Shown: piece after piece, positions 42,716 through 50,916 of the stretch
How the letters are laid out: each line of letters begins with the position of its first letter
How positions within the stretch are numbered: the first letter of the stretch is position 1
Source: an uncultured Alistipes sp.
Lineage (GTDB): Bacteria > Bacteroidota > Bacteroidia > Bacteroidales > Rikenellaceae
Direction: 5' to 3'
Length of the DNA stretch: 51,434 nt
Assembly: GCA_944320985.1 (NCBI GenBank)
Contig: CALUJN010000078.1
Span: forward strand, 1 to 51,434
Notes under the pieces: model-generated
What the model saw: the letters and a program-made list of their open reading frames with translations, nothing else
The model's database searches: none
What the model was told of the DNA's origin: nothing
Program-made: the position numbers and the translations under genes

Positions 42716-44935
42716 TCAATTCATGTTTCTTTTGACGGTCTCGATTCCTTTGATCTGGCGCAGTTTGTCCATGAGGGCATAGAGGCTTTCGGCATCTTTT
42801 ACATAGAGGCTGACATTTCCTTCGAACACCCCGTCGTGGCTGTGGATATTGACCTCGCGGATATTGATGTTGAAATCGTTTGTCACGACCTTTGCCAGAT
42901 CCAGCAGCAGACCCTGTCGGTCTATTCCCCGCAATTCGGTGGTAACGAGGTAGGACATGGCCTTGTGTTGCGACCATTTGATCTCCTCCTTGACGATGTT
43001 TTTGCCGTATTGTGCGGCCAGGCGGTTCAGTTCGTCGCAGGTTGCCTTGTGTACGATGATCTTACCCGAGGCGGGATCCCTGTATCCCACGACCTTGTCT
43101 CCGGGGATGGGTTTGCAGCATTCTGCGATTTCGAAGCGCGGCTCGACCGACGTATCCGTCACATCGGGCTTGATATCGCCGTCCGAAGCCGCCGGGTCGT
43201 CGTTGTCCTCCTCCTTTTGGGGAATGAAGAGGGTCCAGAATTTGAGAATCTTGCTTTTTGAATTGACCTTGAGGGCCTTGTCGAGGTTTTCGAGCGAGAC
43301 GATTCCGGCTCCGATTTTACTGTACAGTTCCTCTTTGTTGTTGCAGTCGTAGATCGGGACGATCTTGCGCAGGACGCGTCCGCTGAGTTTGACATTCAGC
43401 GTCTTCATCTTCTCGTCGAGCATCTGCATGCCGCGTTCGATGTTGTTCTGCCGCTCGCGCTTGAGGAAATTCTTGATAGACTGTTTGGCCTTTGCCGTGG
43501 TGACAACCTCGAGCCATTCGGGTTTGGGGCGGGCGTTGTCCGCCGTGATGATCTCGATCTGGTCTCCGCTGTTGATCTGTGTGGTGATGGGTTCGAGCTT
43601 GTGGTTGATCTTGGCGCTGATGGCGTTGTTGCCGATCTTCGAATGGATGTCGTATGCAAAGTCGAGCGCCGTGGCGCCATACGGCATTTTTCGGGCCTCT
43701 CCTTTTGGCGTAAATACTACGATTTCAGATGTGTACAGCGATAACTTGAAGTTGTCCAGGAAGTCCACGGCATTCTCCGTCGGACTGTTCAACGCTGCGC
43801 GAATCTGCTTCAGCCACTTGTCGAATTCATCCTCGTCCTGCGAGATCGTGGCGTGCTTGTACTTCCAGTGAGCCGCAAAGCCCCGCTCGGCGATATCCTC
43901 CATGCGTTGCGTACGGATCTGTACCTCGACCCAAACGCCGTCGGGCCCCATCACGGTCGAATGCAATGCCTCGTATCCGTTTGCCTTGGGCATCGAGATC
44001 CAGTCTCTGAGCCGGTCGGGCTTGGGGGTGTAGATGTCGGTAATTGTCGAATAGATCTGCCAGCATTGGGTCTTTTCCGAGGGGAACGGCAGGGGCTTGA
44101 ATACGATGCGGATGGCGAACAGGTCGTAAATTTCCTCGAAGGGGATCTGTTTGCGCTGCATCTTGCTCCAGATGGAGTATACGCTTTTGACGCGTCCGGA
44201 GATCTCGTAATTGATGTTGTCGCGGTTCAGTGCGGCGATGATCGGGGCATTGAACTTGTCGATGAACTCTTTTCGGGAAGCTTCGCTCTCCTGGAGTTTT
44301 TGGGTGATCTCGGCATACTGTTGCGGGAACCGGTACTTCATGCAGAGATCCTCCAGTTCGCTCTTGATGGAGTACAGTCCGAGCCTGTATGCGAGAGGCG
44401 CGAAGAGATAGATGGTCTCTCCGGTGATCTTGATCTGCTTGTTCAGGGGCATGGAGCCCAGGGTCCGCATGTTGTGGAGCCGGTCGGCGATCTTGATCAG
44501 GATAACGCGTACATCGTCCGAGAGGGTCAACAACACCTTTCGGAAGTATTCGGCCTGTTCGGAGGTGTCGGCATTGAATACGCCGGACATCTTCGTCAGG
44601 CCGTCAACCATCGAGGCGATTTTCGGGCCGAAGATTCGCTCCATGTCCTCGACGGTGTACTCCGTGTCTTCGACGACGTCGTGCAGCAGCGCGGCCACGA
44701 CCGACTTGACCCCGAGTCCGATCTCTTCGATTACAATCTTGGCAACTGCAATAGGATGAAGGAGATACGGTTCGCCGGATCGGCGCCGTACCCCCTCGTG
44801 AGCCTCTTTGGCGAGGAAAAACGCACGTTTGATCAGATTCCAGTCCTCATCGTTTCTGCAGATTCGGGTACAGGAGAGGAGCAGATCGTCCCATTTTTCC
44901 TTGATCAGGGCTTCATCCTCGGCAGTATATCCCAT
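42716..44935 (-). CDS. Bifunctional (p)ppGpp synthetase/hydrolase (RelA/SpoT)
   Basis: 739 residues, Rel/SpoT length. Domains in order: HD hydrolase (about 35-190, with HPIAVAKI and LLHDVVEDTEYT, His85-Asp86), nucleotidyltransferase synthetase (about 250-370, RVKSVYSIWSKM, YDLFAIRIVF, ANGYEALHSTVMGP), TGS (about 400-460, VVFTPKGEARKMPYGATALD), a linker, and a C-terminal ACT domain (about 665-739, GIDRQGLLLDLAKVV). The intact HD motif means it should both make and destroy (p)ppGpp. It starts 3 bases after the recA stop codon. Confidence 0.96.
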   Translation of the reverse strand: MGYTAEDEALIKEKWDDLLLSCTRICRNDEDWNLIKRAFFLAKEAHEGVRRRSGEPYLLHPIAVAKIVIEEIGLGVKSVVAALLHDVVEDTEYTVEDMERIFGPKIASMVDGLTKMSGVFNADTSEQAEYFRKVLLTLSDDVRVILIKIADRLHNMRTLGSMPLNKQIKITGETIYLFAPLAYRLGLYSIKSELEDLCMKYRFPQQYAEITQKLQESEASRKEFIDKFNAPIIAALNRDNINYEISGRVKSVYSIWSKMQRKQIPFEEIYDLFAIRIVFKPLPFPSEKTQCWQIYSTITDIYTPKPDRLRDWISMPKANGYEALHSTVMGPDGVWVEVQIRTQRMEDIAERGFAAHWKYKHATISQDEDEFDKWLKQIRAALNSPTENAVDFLDNFKLSLYTSEIVVFTPKGEARKMPYGATALDFAYDIHSKIGNNAISAKINHKLEPITTQINSGDQIEIITADNARPKPEWLEVVTTAKAKQSIKNFLKRERQNNIERGMQMLDEKMKTLNVKLSGRVLRKIVPIYDCNNKEELYSKIGAGIVSLENLDKALKVNSKSKILKFWTLFIPQKEEDNDDPAASDGDIKPDVTDTSVEPRFEIAECCKPIPGDKVVGYRDPASGKIIVHKATCDELNRLAAQYGKNIVKEEIKWSQHKAMSYLVTTELRGIDRQGLLLDLAKVVTNDFNINIREVNIHSHDGVFEGNVSLYVKDAESLYALMDKLRQIKGIETVKRNMN

Positions 44936-44938
44936 AGG

Positions 44939-45955
44939 CTACTCCTTTTTGGGGTTTTTCAGGGCTTCGCGGACCTTCAGTTCGATCTCTTCCGCGAGCG
45001 CCGTATCGTTTTTAAGCAGCTCCTTGACGGCATCGCGTCCCTGTCCGATCTTCCGATCGCCGTAGGAGAACCACGATCCGGCCTTTTTGATGATCCCATA
45101 GTCGACGCCCAGGTCGATGATTTCTCCGATCTTGGAGATTCCCTCCCCGAACATGATGTCGAACTCGGCGCGTTTGAACGGGGGTGCGACCTTGTTCTTT
45201 ACGACCTTGACCTTGGTGCGGGTTCCGAGCTGCTCTTCGCCGTCCTTGATGACCGACATGCGCCGGATGTCGATGCGCACCGAAGCGTAGAATTTCAGGG
45301 CGTTACCACCCGTCGTGGTCTCGGGGTTTCCGTATACGACGCCGATCTTGTCACGCAACTGGTTGATGAAGATGCAGACGGTCTTGGTCTTCGAAATGCT
45401 CGAAGTGAGCTTTCGCAGGGCCTGGGACATGAGCCGGGCCTGGAGTCCCATCTTCGAATCGCCCATCTCTCCTTCGATCTCGGCCTTGGGCGTCAGTGCC
45501 GCCACGGAGTCGATGACGATGATGTCGATGGCGCTCGAGCGGATCAGCGAGTCGGCGATTTCGAGGGCCTGCTCGCCGTTGTCGGGCTGCGAAATGAGGA
45601 GGTTGTCGACATCGACGCCCAGTTTCTGCGCATAGAAGCTGTCGAAGGCGTGTTCTGCGTCGATGAAGGCCGCGATACCGCCGGCCTTCTGCGCCTCGGC
45701 GATGGCATGGATGGCCAGCGTGGTCTTACCCGAGGATTCGGGGCCGAAGATCTCGATGACGCGGCCCTTGGGATAACCGCCGACCCCGAGGGCCATGTCG
45801 AGCGTGATGGAACCCGTGGGAATGACGGGAATATCGTTGACCTCGGTGCTGTTCATGCGCATGATCGAACCCTTTCCGAAGTCCTTCTCTATTTTTTGCA
45901 TCACCGCGTCCAGCACTTTGAGCTTGTCCGCGTTAACAGGTACTTTTTCTGCCAT
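44939..45955 (-). CDS. recA: RecA recombinase
   Basis: 338 residues, normal length. It polymerises on single-stranded DNA and promotes strand exchange and SOS cleavage reactions. Visible: Walker [10 protein letters not shown] (71-79), [10 protein letters not shown], Walker B-type [10 protein letters not shown], loop L1 [19 protein letters not shown] (bounded by EGEMGD and MSQA), loop L2 [20 protein letters not shown] and the C-terminal domain. First gene of the recA-rel-membrane protein unit. No TAnnTTTG box or SOS-type palindrome was recognised upstream; the short leader holds a 14-base tandem repeat. Confidence 0.98.
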   Translation of the reverse strand: MAEKVPVNADKLKVLDAVMQKIEKDFGKGSIMRMNSTEVNDIPVIPTGSITLDMALGVGGYPKGRVIEIFGPESSGKTTLAIHAIAEAQKAGGIAAFIDAEHAFDSFYAQKLGVDVDNLLISQPDNGEQALEIADSLIRSSAIDIIVIDSVAALTPKAEIEGEMGDSKMGLQARLMSQALRKLTSSISKTKTVCIFINQLRDKIGVVYGNPETTTGGNALKFYASVRIDIRRMSVIKDGEEQLGTRTKVKVVKNKVAPPFKRAEFDIMFGEGISKIGEIIDLGVDYGIIKKAGSWFSYGDRKIGQGRDAVKELLKNDTALAEEIELKVREALKNPKKE

Positions 45956-45970
45956 TTTCGTGTATAGGTG

Positions 45971-45998
45971 TTACTTGTTTCTTGTTACTTGTTTCTTG
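45971..45998 (+). repeat. 14-base tandem repeat upstream of recA
   Basis: TTACTTGTTTCTTG occurs twice, exactly adjacent (45971-45984 and 45985-45998), 16 bases before the recA start. Confidence 0.85.
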
Positions 45999-46054
45999 TT
46001 CCGTTTTCTCGGCTTCCGGTTTCCCCTTCAGTCCTTCTACGGCTCCGCCCGGGT

Positions 46055-46558
46055 TTAGTGGCGGCCTTCCTGTCTCATCTGTTCGAGGGCTTTCTCGGCC
46101 GGCGTCCGGTTGTCTGTTTTCATCCGCAGCGGGAAGCGGATGTTCCGTGCGTCGAGTTCCCGGTCGGGATAGGGGCTCCAGTTCCCGTTGTTTCCGACGC
46201 TGAATCTCCAGTCGGCCCATTCGATGGAGGGATCCTGCGGGATCGAATGGCGTGCCGCACCGGCCGCTGCGGTCTCCTGCGCCCTTTCGTCGGCCCGTTC
46301 GTACATGAGACGGTGGATCTGCCGCCGGGCCCGTCGTATGGGATCGACCTCCTCGCGCAACCATTCAACGTTGTTGCCGAGAGGCTCCACGCCGAGCGGG
46401 ATGGCGTCGGCGGGCACCCCGATTGCGGAGATCTCGCCGCCGGCCTTGCCTTGTGTGTACGCTGCTCCGGGACCTTTGATTCCGCATGGCTCCTGCCCGG
46501 CGCCGAGAAGCGGAGCCAGCAGCAGGACCGTGCATGCGATATGTACCGGAGCGCACAT
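46055..46558 (-). CDS. Secreted protein of unknown function
   Basis: 167 residues from ATG 46558 (MCAPVHIACTVLLLAPLLGAG), a signal peptide; the mature part has NNVEWLREEVDPIRRARRQI, a helical Arg-rich segment, and a C-terminal PSIEWADWRFSVGNNGNW then RELDARNIRFPLRM. No family recognised. The frame continues upstream to 46894, but that part is the shadow of bcp. It starts 8 bases after the bcp stop, so the two are co-transcribed. Confidence 0.72.
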   Translation of the reverse strand: MCAPVHIACTVLLLAPLLGAGQEPCGIKGPGAAYTQGKAGGEISAIGVPADAIPLGVEPLGNNVEWLREEVDPIRRARRQIHRLMYERADERAQETAAAGAARHSIPQDPSIEWADWRFSVGNNGNWSPYPDRELDARNIRFPLRMKTDNRTPAEKALEQMRQEGRH

Positions 46559-46566
46559 TGTCGAGA

Positions 46567-47028
46567 TTATTTGTATGCGTCGATGATCTGCTGATAATGA
46601 TTCTTGGTATCGACCTTGGTGAAGACCTTTTCGATGCGCCCCTGTGCGTCGATGACGAACGTGGTCCGCAACACGCCCATGTACTTGCGGCCGTACATCG
46701 ACTTTTCGGCCCATACGCCGTATGCCTCGCACACCGAGTGGTCGGTGTCGGCCAGGAGGGTGAAATTCAGGTCGTGTTTGGTGCAGAAATTCTGGTGCGA
46801 CCGTTCGCTGTCGGGGCTTACGCCGATGATCCGGAATCCCATGCGGGCGAGCTCCTCCTTTCCGTCGCGGAGGCTTTTGGCCTCGAGCGTGCATCCCGAG
46901 GTGTTGTCCTTGGGATAGAAATAGAGGATTGTTCGCTGCCCTTTCAGATCGGCAAGCGTCAGTATGTCACCGTCCTGTGTGGTGGACCGGAAATCGGGGG
47001 CCATATCCCCGGGTTGCAGGGTTGTCAT
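46567..47028 (-). CDS. bcp: Thioredoxin-dependent thiol peroxidase (BCP/PrxQ)
   Basis: 153 residues, BCP length. It reduces hydrogen peroxide and organic peroxides using thioredoxin. PDFRSTTQDG begins the AhpC/TSA fold; peroxidatic Cys46 is in NTSGCTLEA (the common motif is TPGCT, so Pro is Ser here); a further Cys82 (HQNFCTKH) may act as resolving Cys, and YFYPKDN and TTFVID are family blocks. First gene of a two-gene unit with the secreted protein; promoter at 47057. Confidence 0.95.
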   Translation of the reverse strand: MTTLQPGDMAPDFRSTTQDGDILTLADLKGQRTILYFYPKDNTSGCTLEAKSLRDGKEELARMGFRIIGVSPDSERSHQNFCTKHDLNFTLLADTDHSVCEAYGVWAEKSMYGRKYMGVLRTTFVIDAQGRIEKVFTKVDTKNHYQQIIDAYK

Positions 47029-47056
47029 AGGTTTTACCGAGAAAAAATCAGTTGTT

Positions 47057-47064
47057 CAAAGTTA
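47057..47064 (-). promoter_or_regulatory. -7 element TAACTTTG of bcp
   Basis: Exact TAnnTTTG match on the minus strand, about 29 bases before the bcp ATG. Confidence 0.7.
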
Positions 47065-47109
47065 TGAAAAATTCTGCGTATTTCCGCGTTTCGGGGGCGA
47101 AATTTTGGC

Positions 47110-47322
47110 TCAGTCCCACTGATAGGTCACTTCGATCTGCTCTTCGAACTCCTCCCGGGAGGTGTTTAGCCTGTGGTGGCAGGCCGGGCAACGGATGGCC
47201 GTTTCGGTTTCGACATACTCGCCGCACCCGACGCACATCGGCAGAATGCCGTAACCGGGTTGCATGTAGTGGTCGAATTGTGCACCGCAGTGCTTGCATC
47301 TGATTTTGTAGGCTGTTCCCAT
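47110..47322 (-). CDS. Small zinc-ribbon protein
   Basis: 70 residues with three CxxC pairs: CKHC (9-12), CVGC (30-33) and CPAC (45-48), plus HYMQPGYG and an acidic end (EEFEEQIEVTYQWD). It is a cytosolic metal-binding ribbon protein, probably with one or two zinc sites; role unknown. A loose -7 box TTCCTTTG lies at 47352-47359. It stands alone between bcp and a repeat-containing spacer. Confidence 0.83.
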   Translation of the reverse strand: MGTAYKIRCKHCGAQFDHYMQPGYGILPMCVGCGEYVETETAIRCPACHHRLNTSREEFEEQIEVTYQWD

Positions 47323-47351
47323 CGTTGTAAGGTTTTTATTGGTTCACGATG

Positions 47352-47359
47352 CAAAGGAA
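47352..47359 (-). promoter_or_regulatory. Possible -7 element TTCCTTTG of the zinc-ribbon gene
   Basis: One mismatch from TAnnTTTG on the minus strand, about 30 bases before the ATG at 47322. Confidence 0.42.
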
Positions 47360-47416
47360 CACCCTGCTGGTGACAATTTGTGACACGAATATCGGAAACT
47401 GCAAAAAAATCTTCGA

Positions 47417-47425
47417 CCCCCCCCC
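47417..47425 (+). repeat. C9 homopolymer
   Basis: Nine C residues at the left edge of the repeat-containing spacer before the carbonic anhydrase stop codon. Confidence 0.9.
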
Positions 47426-47450
47426 TGCCTTTTGCCCGACCTCCGCCCGG

Positions 47451-47575
47451 CTTCTTCTGCCCGGGATCCGGATGGCCTGGTTTCCGCCAGACCTTCTTCT
47501 GTCCGGGATCCGGATGGCCTGGTTTCCGCCAGACTTTCTTCTGCCCGGATCCCGATGGCACGACTCTGCCCGGCC
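47451..47575 (+). repeat. 42-base tandem repeat
   Basis: Unit 1 (47451-47492) and unit 2 (47493-47534) differ by one base (CTTCTTCTGCCCGGGATC against CTTCTTCTGTCCGGGATC); a third, degenerate copy follows to about 47575. 42 is a multiple of three, but no gene model uses it. Confidence 0.88.
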
Positions 47576-47590
47576 TCCTCTGCCCGCTTT

Positions 47591-48145
47591 TTAAGCCTTA
47601 TTTTCCTCGATCGGGCGTAATTCGCCGGTCGTGGAGTCCATGATGTAACCCTTCACGACGATATCGTCGGGGACGAGCGGATGGTTGCGCACCAGATCGA
47701 CGGTTTCGAGGACCGCCGACTCCGTGTCGTCGAACCCGTGCAGCCACTGGTCGAGATCTATTCCGCAATGCTTCATCAGCGTGATGTGCTGCTCGGGGAT
47801 ACCGCGCTGTTTCATGGCGTGCTGCATTTCGGCACTGTCCATGCCCTGTACGCCGCAGTTGGTGTGCCCGATGATCATCACCTCCGTGACCCCCAATTCA
47901 TAGATGGCCACGAGCAGGCTGCGGAGCGTACTGTCGAAGGGGTTCGTGATGGTTCCTCCGGCATTCTTGATGATCTTGACGTCACCGTTCCTTAGTCCGA
48001 GGGCTGCGGGGAGGAGCTCCACGAGGCGGGTGTCCATGCACGTAACGATGGCGATGCGCTTGTTGGGATATTTGTCCGTGATGAATCGCTCGTAGCCCTT
48101 TTCGGCCACGAAGCGGCGGTTGAAAGCGAGAATTTCGTCGATCAT
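47591..48145 (-). CDS. Beta-class carbonic anhydrase
   Basis: 184 residues from ATG 48145. It interconverts CO2 and bicarbonate. Zinc ligands are visible: Cys36 with Asp38 and Arg40 in TCMDTR, and His94 and Cys97 in GHTNCG. NAGGTITNPFDSTLRSLL is typical of the short beta-CA branch. It starts 14 bases after the stop codon of the WYL regulator and probably shares its promoter. A frame extending to 48544 is a shadow of that regulator. Confidence 0.92.
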   Translation of the reverse strand: MIDEILAFNRRFVAEKGYERFITDKYPNKRIAIVTCMDTRLVELLPAALGLRNGDVKIIKNAGGTITNPFDSTLRSLLVAIYELGVTEVMIIGHTNCGVQGMDSAEMQHAMKQRGIPEQHITLMKHCGIDLDQWLHGFDDTESAVLETVDLVRNHPLVPDDIVVKGYIMDSTTGELRPIEENKA

Positions 48146-48159
48146 TTTTCGTTGTCGGT

Positions 48160-49056
48160 TTATTTCAGATTCTTGGCGATGTAACTTTTGATGTATTCCG
48201 TCAGTTCGGGGGAATCGACAATGCGGATGTCGTCGAGCAGCCCGACGACGAACCTCCCTACTCCGGCCATTCCGGCCACTTCGGTGTCGAGGATCCAGCG
48301 ACCGCGGCCGGCGGTCCGGATGTCGCGTTCGGCAAGCGGATACTCCTCGCACAAGAGGTTGTAGGCCAGGAGTCCCAACTCGAGGCGGATGCGGTGCCGT
48401 TCGCGGCCGTGGATGCGGAAGACGTCGATGAATCCCTCTTCGTGCCGGGCTTCGTGCTGCCAGGGGGTCTCCGTGAGTTCCACCTCTCCGATGCGGGCCG
48501 TCTTGAAGAGCTTGTTGGTGCCGTCCTCCGTATCGTAACACCATACCTGCACGTAGTTGGTCGTGAAGGCGAAGGGCTCTACCCTGCGGTCACGAACCTC
48601 GCCGCCATGTCCCGACTGATAACCGTGCAGGATGGCCTGATGCTGCTCCTCGATGGCTTCGATGAGCCGGTGGATGTTCGGGGCATTCTTGCCGCGTACG
48701 ACCGTGTCGGCGAGCGTGCGGTTGTCGTAGACCGAGTAGAGCTTGCGCTTGCGGTTCTGTTTCAGGAGGTTCGTGTCGTCGATGTTCTCGATGGCGCTTT
48801 TGAGGATCACGGCCTCCTCTTCGGTGAAGTGGACGAGTTGCGAGATGTCGCGGAAATGGGGCGACTCCTTGTCGAGACGGATGCAGTCACCCGATTTCTT
48901 GATGACGAAGCCGGCTTCGCGGAAGGTGTCGATGTAGCGGTATACGGTTCGTCGCGACATGTCGAGGCGTTCGGCCAGCTGGTCGACGTTGTAGGTGGTG
49001 TTGGCGGTGAGCAGCTTCATGAGCCGCAGCAGTCGTTCGAGTTTCGGTTGATCCAT
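48160..49056 (-). CDS. WYL-domain transcriptional regulator
   Basis: 298 residues from ATG 49056 (MDQPKLERLLRLMKLLT). N-terminal helix-turn-helix of the HTH_11/DeoR type (NVDQLAERLDMSRRTVYRYI, about 22-41), then a WYL domain (about 130-215: AILHGYQSGHGGEVRDRRVEP, given by its ends AILHGYQS and RDRRVEP; FTTNYVQVWCYD) and a C-terminal WCX-like part (GRWILDTEVAGMAGVGRFVVG). WYL domains often bind nucleotides or small ligands. It sits directly upstream of beta-carbonic anhydrase, so it may regulate that gene and itself. The open frame to 49167 runs through the terminator and promoter and is discarded. Confidence 0.9.
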   Translation of the reverse strand: MDQPKLERLLRLMKLLTANTTYNVDQLAERLDMSRRTVYRYIDTFREAGFVIKKSGDCIRLDKESPHFRDISQLVHFTEEEAVILKSAIENIDDTNLLKQNRKRKLYSVYDNRTLADTVVRGKNAPNIHRLIEAIEEQHQAILHGYQSGHGGEVRDRRVEPFAFTTNYVQVWCYDTEDGTNKLFKTARIGEVELTETPWQHEARHEEGFIDVFRIHGRERHRIRLELGLLAYNLLCEEYPLAERDIRTAGRGRWILDTEVAGMAGVGRFVVGLLDDIRIVDSPELTEYIKSYIAKNLK

Positions 49057-49076
49057 CGGGTCCGGGAGTTTTCGGG

Positions 49077-49084
49077 CAAAGATA
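49077..49084 (-). promoter_or_regulatory. -7 element TATCTTTG of the WYL-carbonic anhydrase operon
   Basis: Exact TAnnTTTG match on the minus strand, about 20 bases before ATG 49056, right after the 49086-49120 hairpin. Confidence 0.72.
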
Positions 49085-49085
49085 C

Positions 49086-49120
49086 AAAAAAAGCCGTGAC
49101 AACTTATGTCACGGCTTTTT
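49086..49120. terminator. Bidirectional terminator between dnaA and the WYL gene
   Basis: Perfect 14-bp stem AAAAAGCCGTGACA/TGTCACGGCTTTTT with a 5-base loop, with A and T runs on both sides. It should end dnaA transcripts arriving from the right. Confidence 0.88.
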
Positions 49121-49333
49121 GATTTTTCCATGCTTGATTTCTTGGATTTTTCCGGTTTCCGGCTCATTCCGGTCTTTCCGGTTCCCCGCCCTTGGTGTTG
49201 GCCCTTTTCTCCTTTCGGCCTCCCGGCTCCGTCCCGGCTTCGGTTTTAAGACTCTTCTCCGGCCTTATGCCCCTCCGGCCTTATGCCCCTCCGGTTTCCG
49301 GCCCACTCCGGTCTCGCTCAGCCCCCCCCCGGG
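49121..49333 (+). repeat. Pyrimidine-rich spacer with TTCCGG words, 16-base repeat and C9
   Basis: TTCCGG recurs several times near 49150-49190; CCGGCCTTATGCCCCT is repeated exactly at 49259-49274 and 49275-49290; nine C residues lie at 49322-49330, 3 bases from the dnaA stop. No gene. Confidence 0.78.
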
Positions 49334-50746
49334 TTATTGGGCGAGGACGCGTTTCTCGATCTCCTCGACCTGACGGCGGAATGCCTTGTCGGTCTCCAGC
49401 AGATTCGAGACGGCCTTGCAGGAGTGGAGTACCGTAGCGTGGTTACGGCCTCCGATGGCCGCTCCGATGGTTGTGAGCGGAGCCTTGGTATGCTGCTTTG
49501 CCAGGTACATGGCGATCTGTCGGGCCTGTGCGATTTCGCGGGTACGCTCCGTGGAGTTGAAACGCTCGAAGTCCAGATTGAGGTACTGGCAGACCACCTC
49601 GATGATGTGGTCGATGGTGATCTCCTTCTGGTTGATCTTGACGTAGACCTTCAGGATCTCCTTTGCGAGCGAGGTGGTGATCTTACGTCCGAGGAACGAG
49701 GCATTGGCCACCAGCGACGACAAGGCACCTTCGATCTCCCGGACATTTGCCGAGATGTTGTCGGCCAGGTAGGTCACGACATCGTCGGAGATCTGCGCGC
49801 CGAGTTTTTGTGCCTTGGCGCGGATGATCTTGAGTTTGGTGTCGTAATCCGGCGTGTTGAGCTGTGCGGACAGTCCCCACTTGAACCGGGTCAACAGTCG
49901 CTGTTCGATGTCCTTCAGTTCGACGGGCGGCTTGTCCGAGGTGAGGATCAGCTGCTTTCCGGCCAACTGCAGGTGGTTGAATATGTTGAAGAACGCGTTC
50001 TGAGTTCCGGTTTTTCCGGTGAGTTCCTGGATATCGTCGATGATCAGCACGTCGATCATCTGGTAGAAGTGGATGAAATCGGGGATTTCACCGTTCTTGT
50101 ATGCGGTCTGGAACTGGGCCTGGAACTTGTTCATCGAGACATAGAGCACCTGGAGTTCGGGGTGACGTTCCCGCACCTCGTGTCCGATGGACTGTACGAT
50201 ATGGGTCTTCCCGAGCCCCGAGTCCCCATATATATATAAGGGGTTGAAGGGGTTGTTTCCGGGATTCACGGCGACGGACATGCCGGCCGAACGTGCCAGA
50301 CGGTTGCATTCGCCCTCGATGAATGTCGCAAAGGTAAGGTTGGGGTTCAGCTGAGGATCGATGACGATCTTCTTGAGCCCGGGAATTACGAAAGGATTTT
50401 TTATATTTGCGGTATTCGTCTGGGTGTTGAACTGCGCGATAGCCGTCGTGTCGGCATCGGAAGCGACGGGGACGGGCTGTGCGGCGGCTCGAGGCACGGC
50501 ATAGTGGAGCCGGGTCTGCTGACCGTAAAGCTGCGAGATGATGGGTTTGAGGAACGGGATGTAGTTCTTCTCGATCTGTCGTACGTAGCTTTCGTTGGGT
50601 ACCCTCAGACGGAGCGTCGTGCCGTCGAACTCGAGGGGCACGATGGGTTGGAACCACTTGCGGAACTCCTCTTCGGAGGTCTGGGCCTTGATCCGGTCCA
50701 GGCAGTGTTTCCACATATCGCTATATGTCTGCGAATTGTTTAACAT
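49334..50746 (-). CDS. dnaA: DnaA, replication initiator
   Basis: 470 residues from ATG 50746 (MLNNSQTYSDMWKHCLDRIK). DnaA unwinds the origin and is an AAA+ ATPase. Domain I covers about 1-85; a Gln/Thr-rich linker follows; the ATPase has Walker A GDSGLGKTH (174-182) and Walker B VLIIDDIQEL (near 233); the domain IV signature GGRNHATVLHSC lies near 432-443. The next ATG upstream (50761) is only about 7 bases from the expected transcription start, so 50746 is preferred; the frame extending to 51427 is a shadow of the mutase gene. A DnaA-box-like TTATTCACA overlaps the promoter region, consistent with autoregulation. Confidence 0.97.
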   Translation of the reverse strand: MLNNSQTYSDMWKHCLDRIKAQTSEEEFRKWFQPIVPLEFDGTTLRLRVPNESYVRQIEKNYIPFLKPIISQLYGQQTRLHYAVPRAAAQPVPVASDADTTAIAQFNTQTNTANIKNPFVIPGLKKIVIDPQLNPNLTFATFIEGECNRLARSAGMSVAVNPGNNPFNPLYIYGDSGLGKTHIVQSIGHEVRERHPELQVLYVSMNKFQAQFQTAYKNGEIPDFIHFYQMIDVLIIDDIQELTGKTGTQNAFFNIFNHLQLAGKQLILTSDKPPVELKDIEQRLLTRFKWGLSAQLNTPDYDTKLKIIRAKAQKLGAQISDDVVTYLADNISANVREIEGALSSLVANASFLGRKITTSLAKEILKVYVKINQKEITIDHIIEVVCQYLNLDFERFNSTERTREIAQARQIAMYLAKQHTKAPLTTIGAAIGGRNHATVLHSCKAVSNLLETDKAFRRQVEEIEKRVLAQ

Positions 50747-50774
50747 GTCCAAGGGTTGCATTTTTTTGACAAGG

Positions 50775-50789
50775 CAAAGTTGTGAATAA
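50775..50789 (-). promoter_or_regulatory. dnaA promoter region with one DnaA-box-like site
   Basis: Minus strand CAACTTTG (50782-50775), one mismatch from TAnnTTTG. TTATTCACA (50789-50781) matches the DnaA box TTWTNCACA and overlaps it. Confidence 0.55.
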
Positions 50790-50908
50790 TTTTGTAAAAA
50801 GATTTTCGAAATTGGGTTGCAAATCTCCTTTTTTTGTATATAGAAAAACAACGGTTTTAGGCGATGGAATTTTAACTTGTTGATATTGAATAATCGAATT
50901 TTATTCTG

Positions 50909-50916
50909 TATATTTG
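50909..50916 (+). promoter_or_regulatory. -7 element TATATTTG of the phosphohexomutase gene
   Basis: Exact TAnnTTTG match 56 bases before ATG 50972, in a very AT-rich spacer. Confidence 0.72.

Noticed and set aside
46559-46894. N-terminal extension of the secreted protein
   Set aside because: Antisense-frame shadow of bcp; the signal peptide at 46558 marks the true start.
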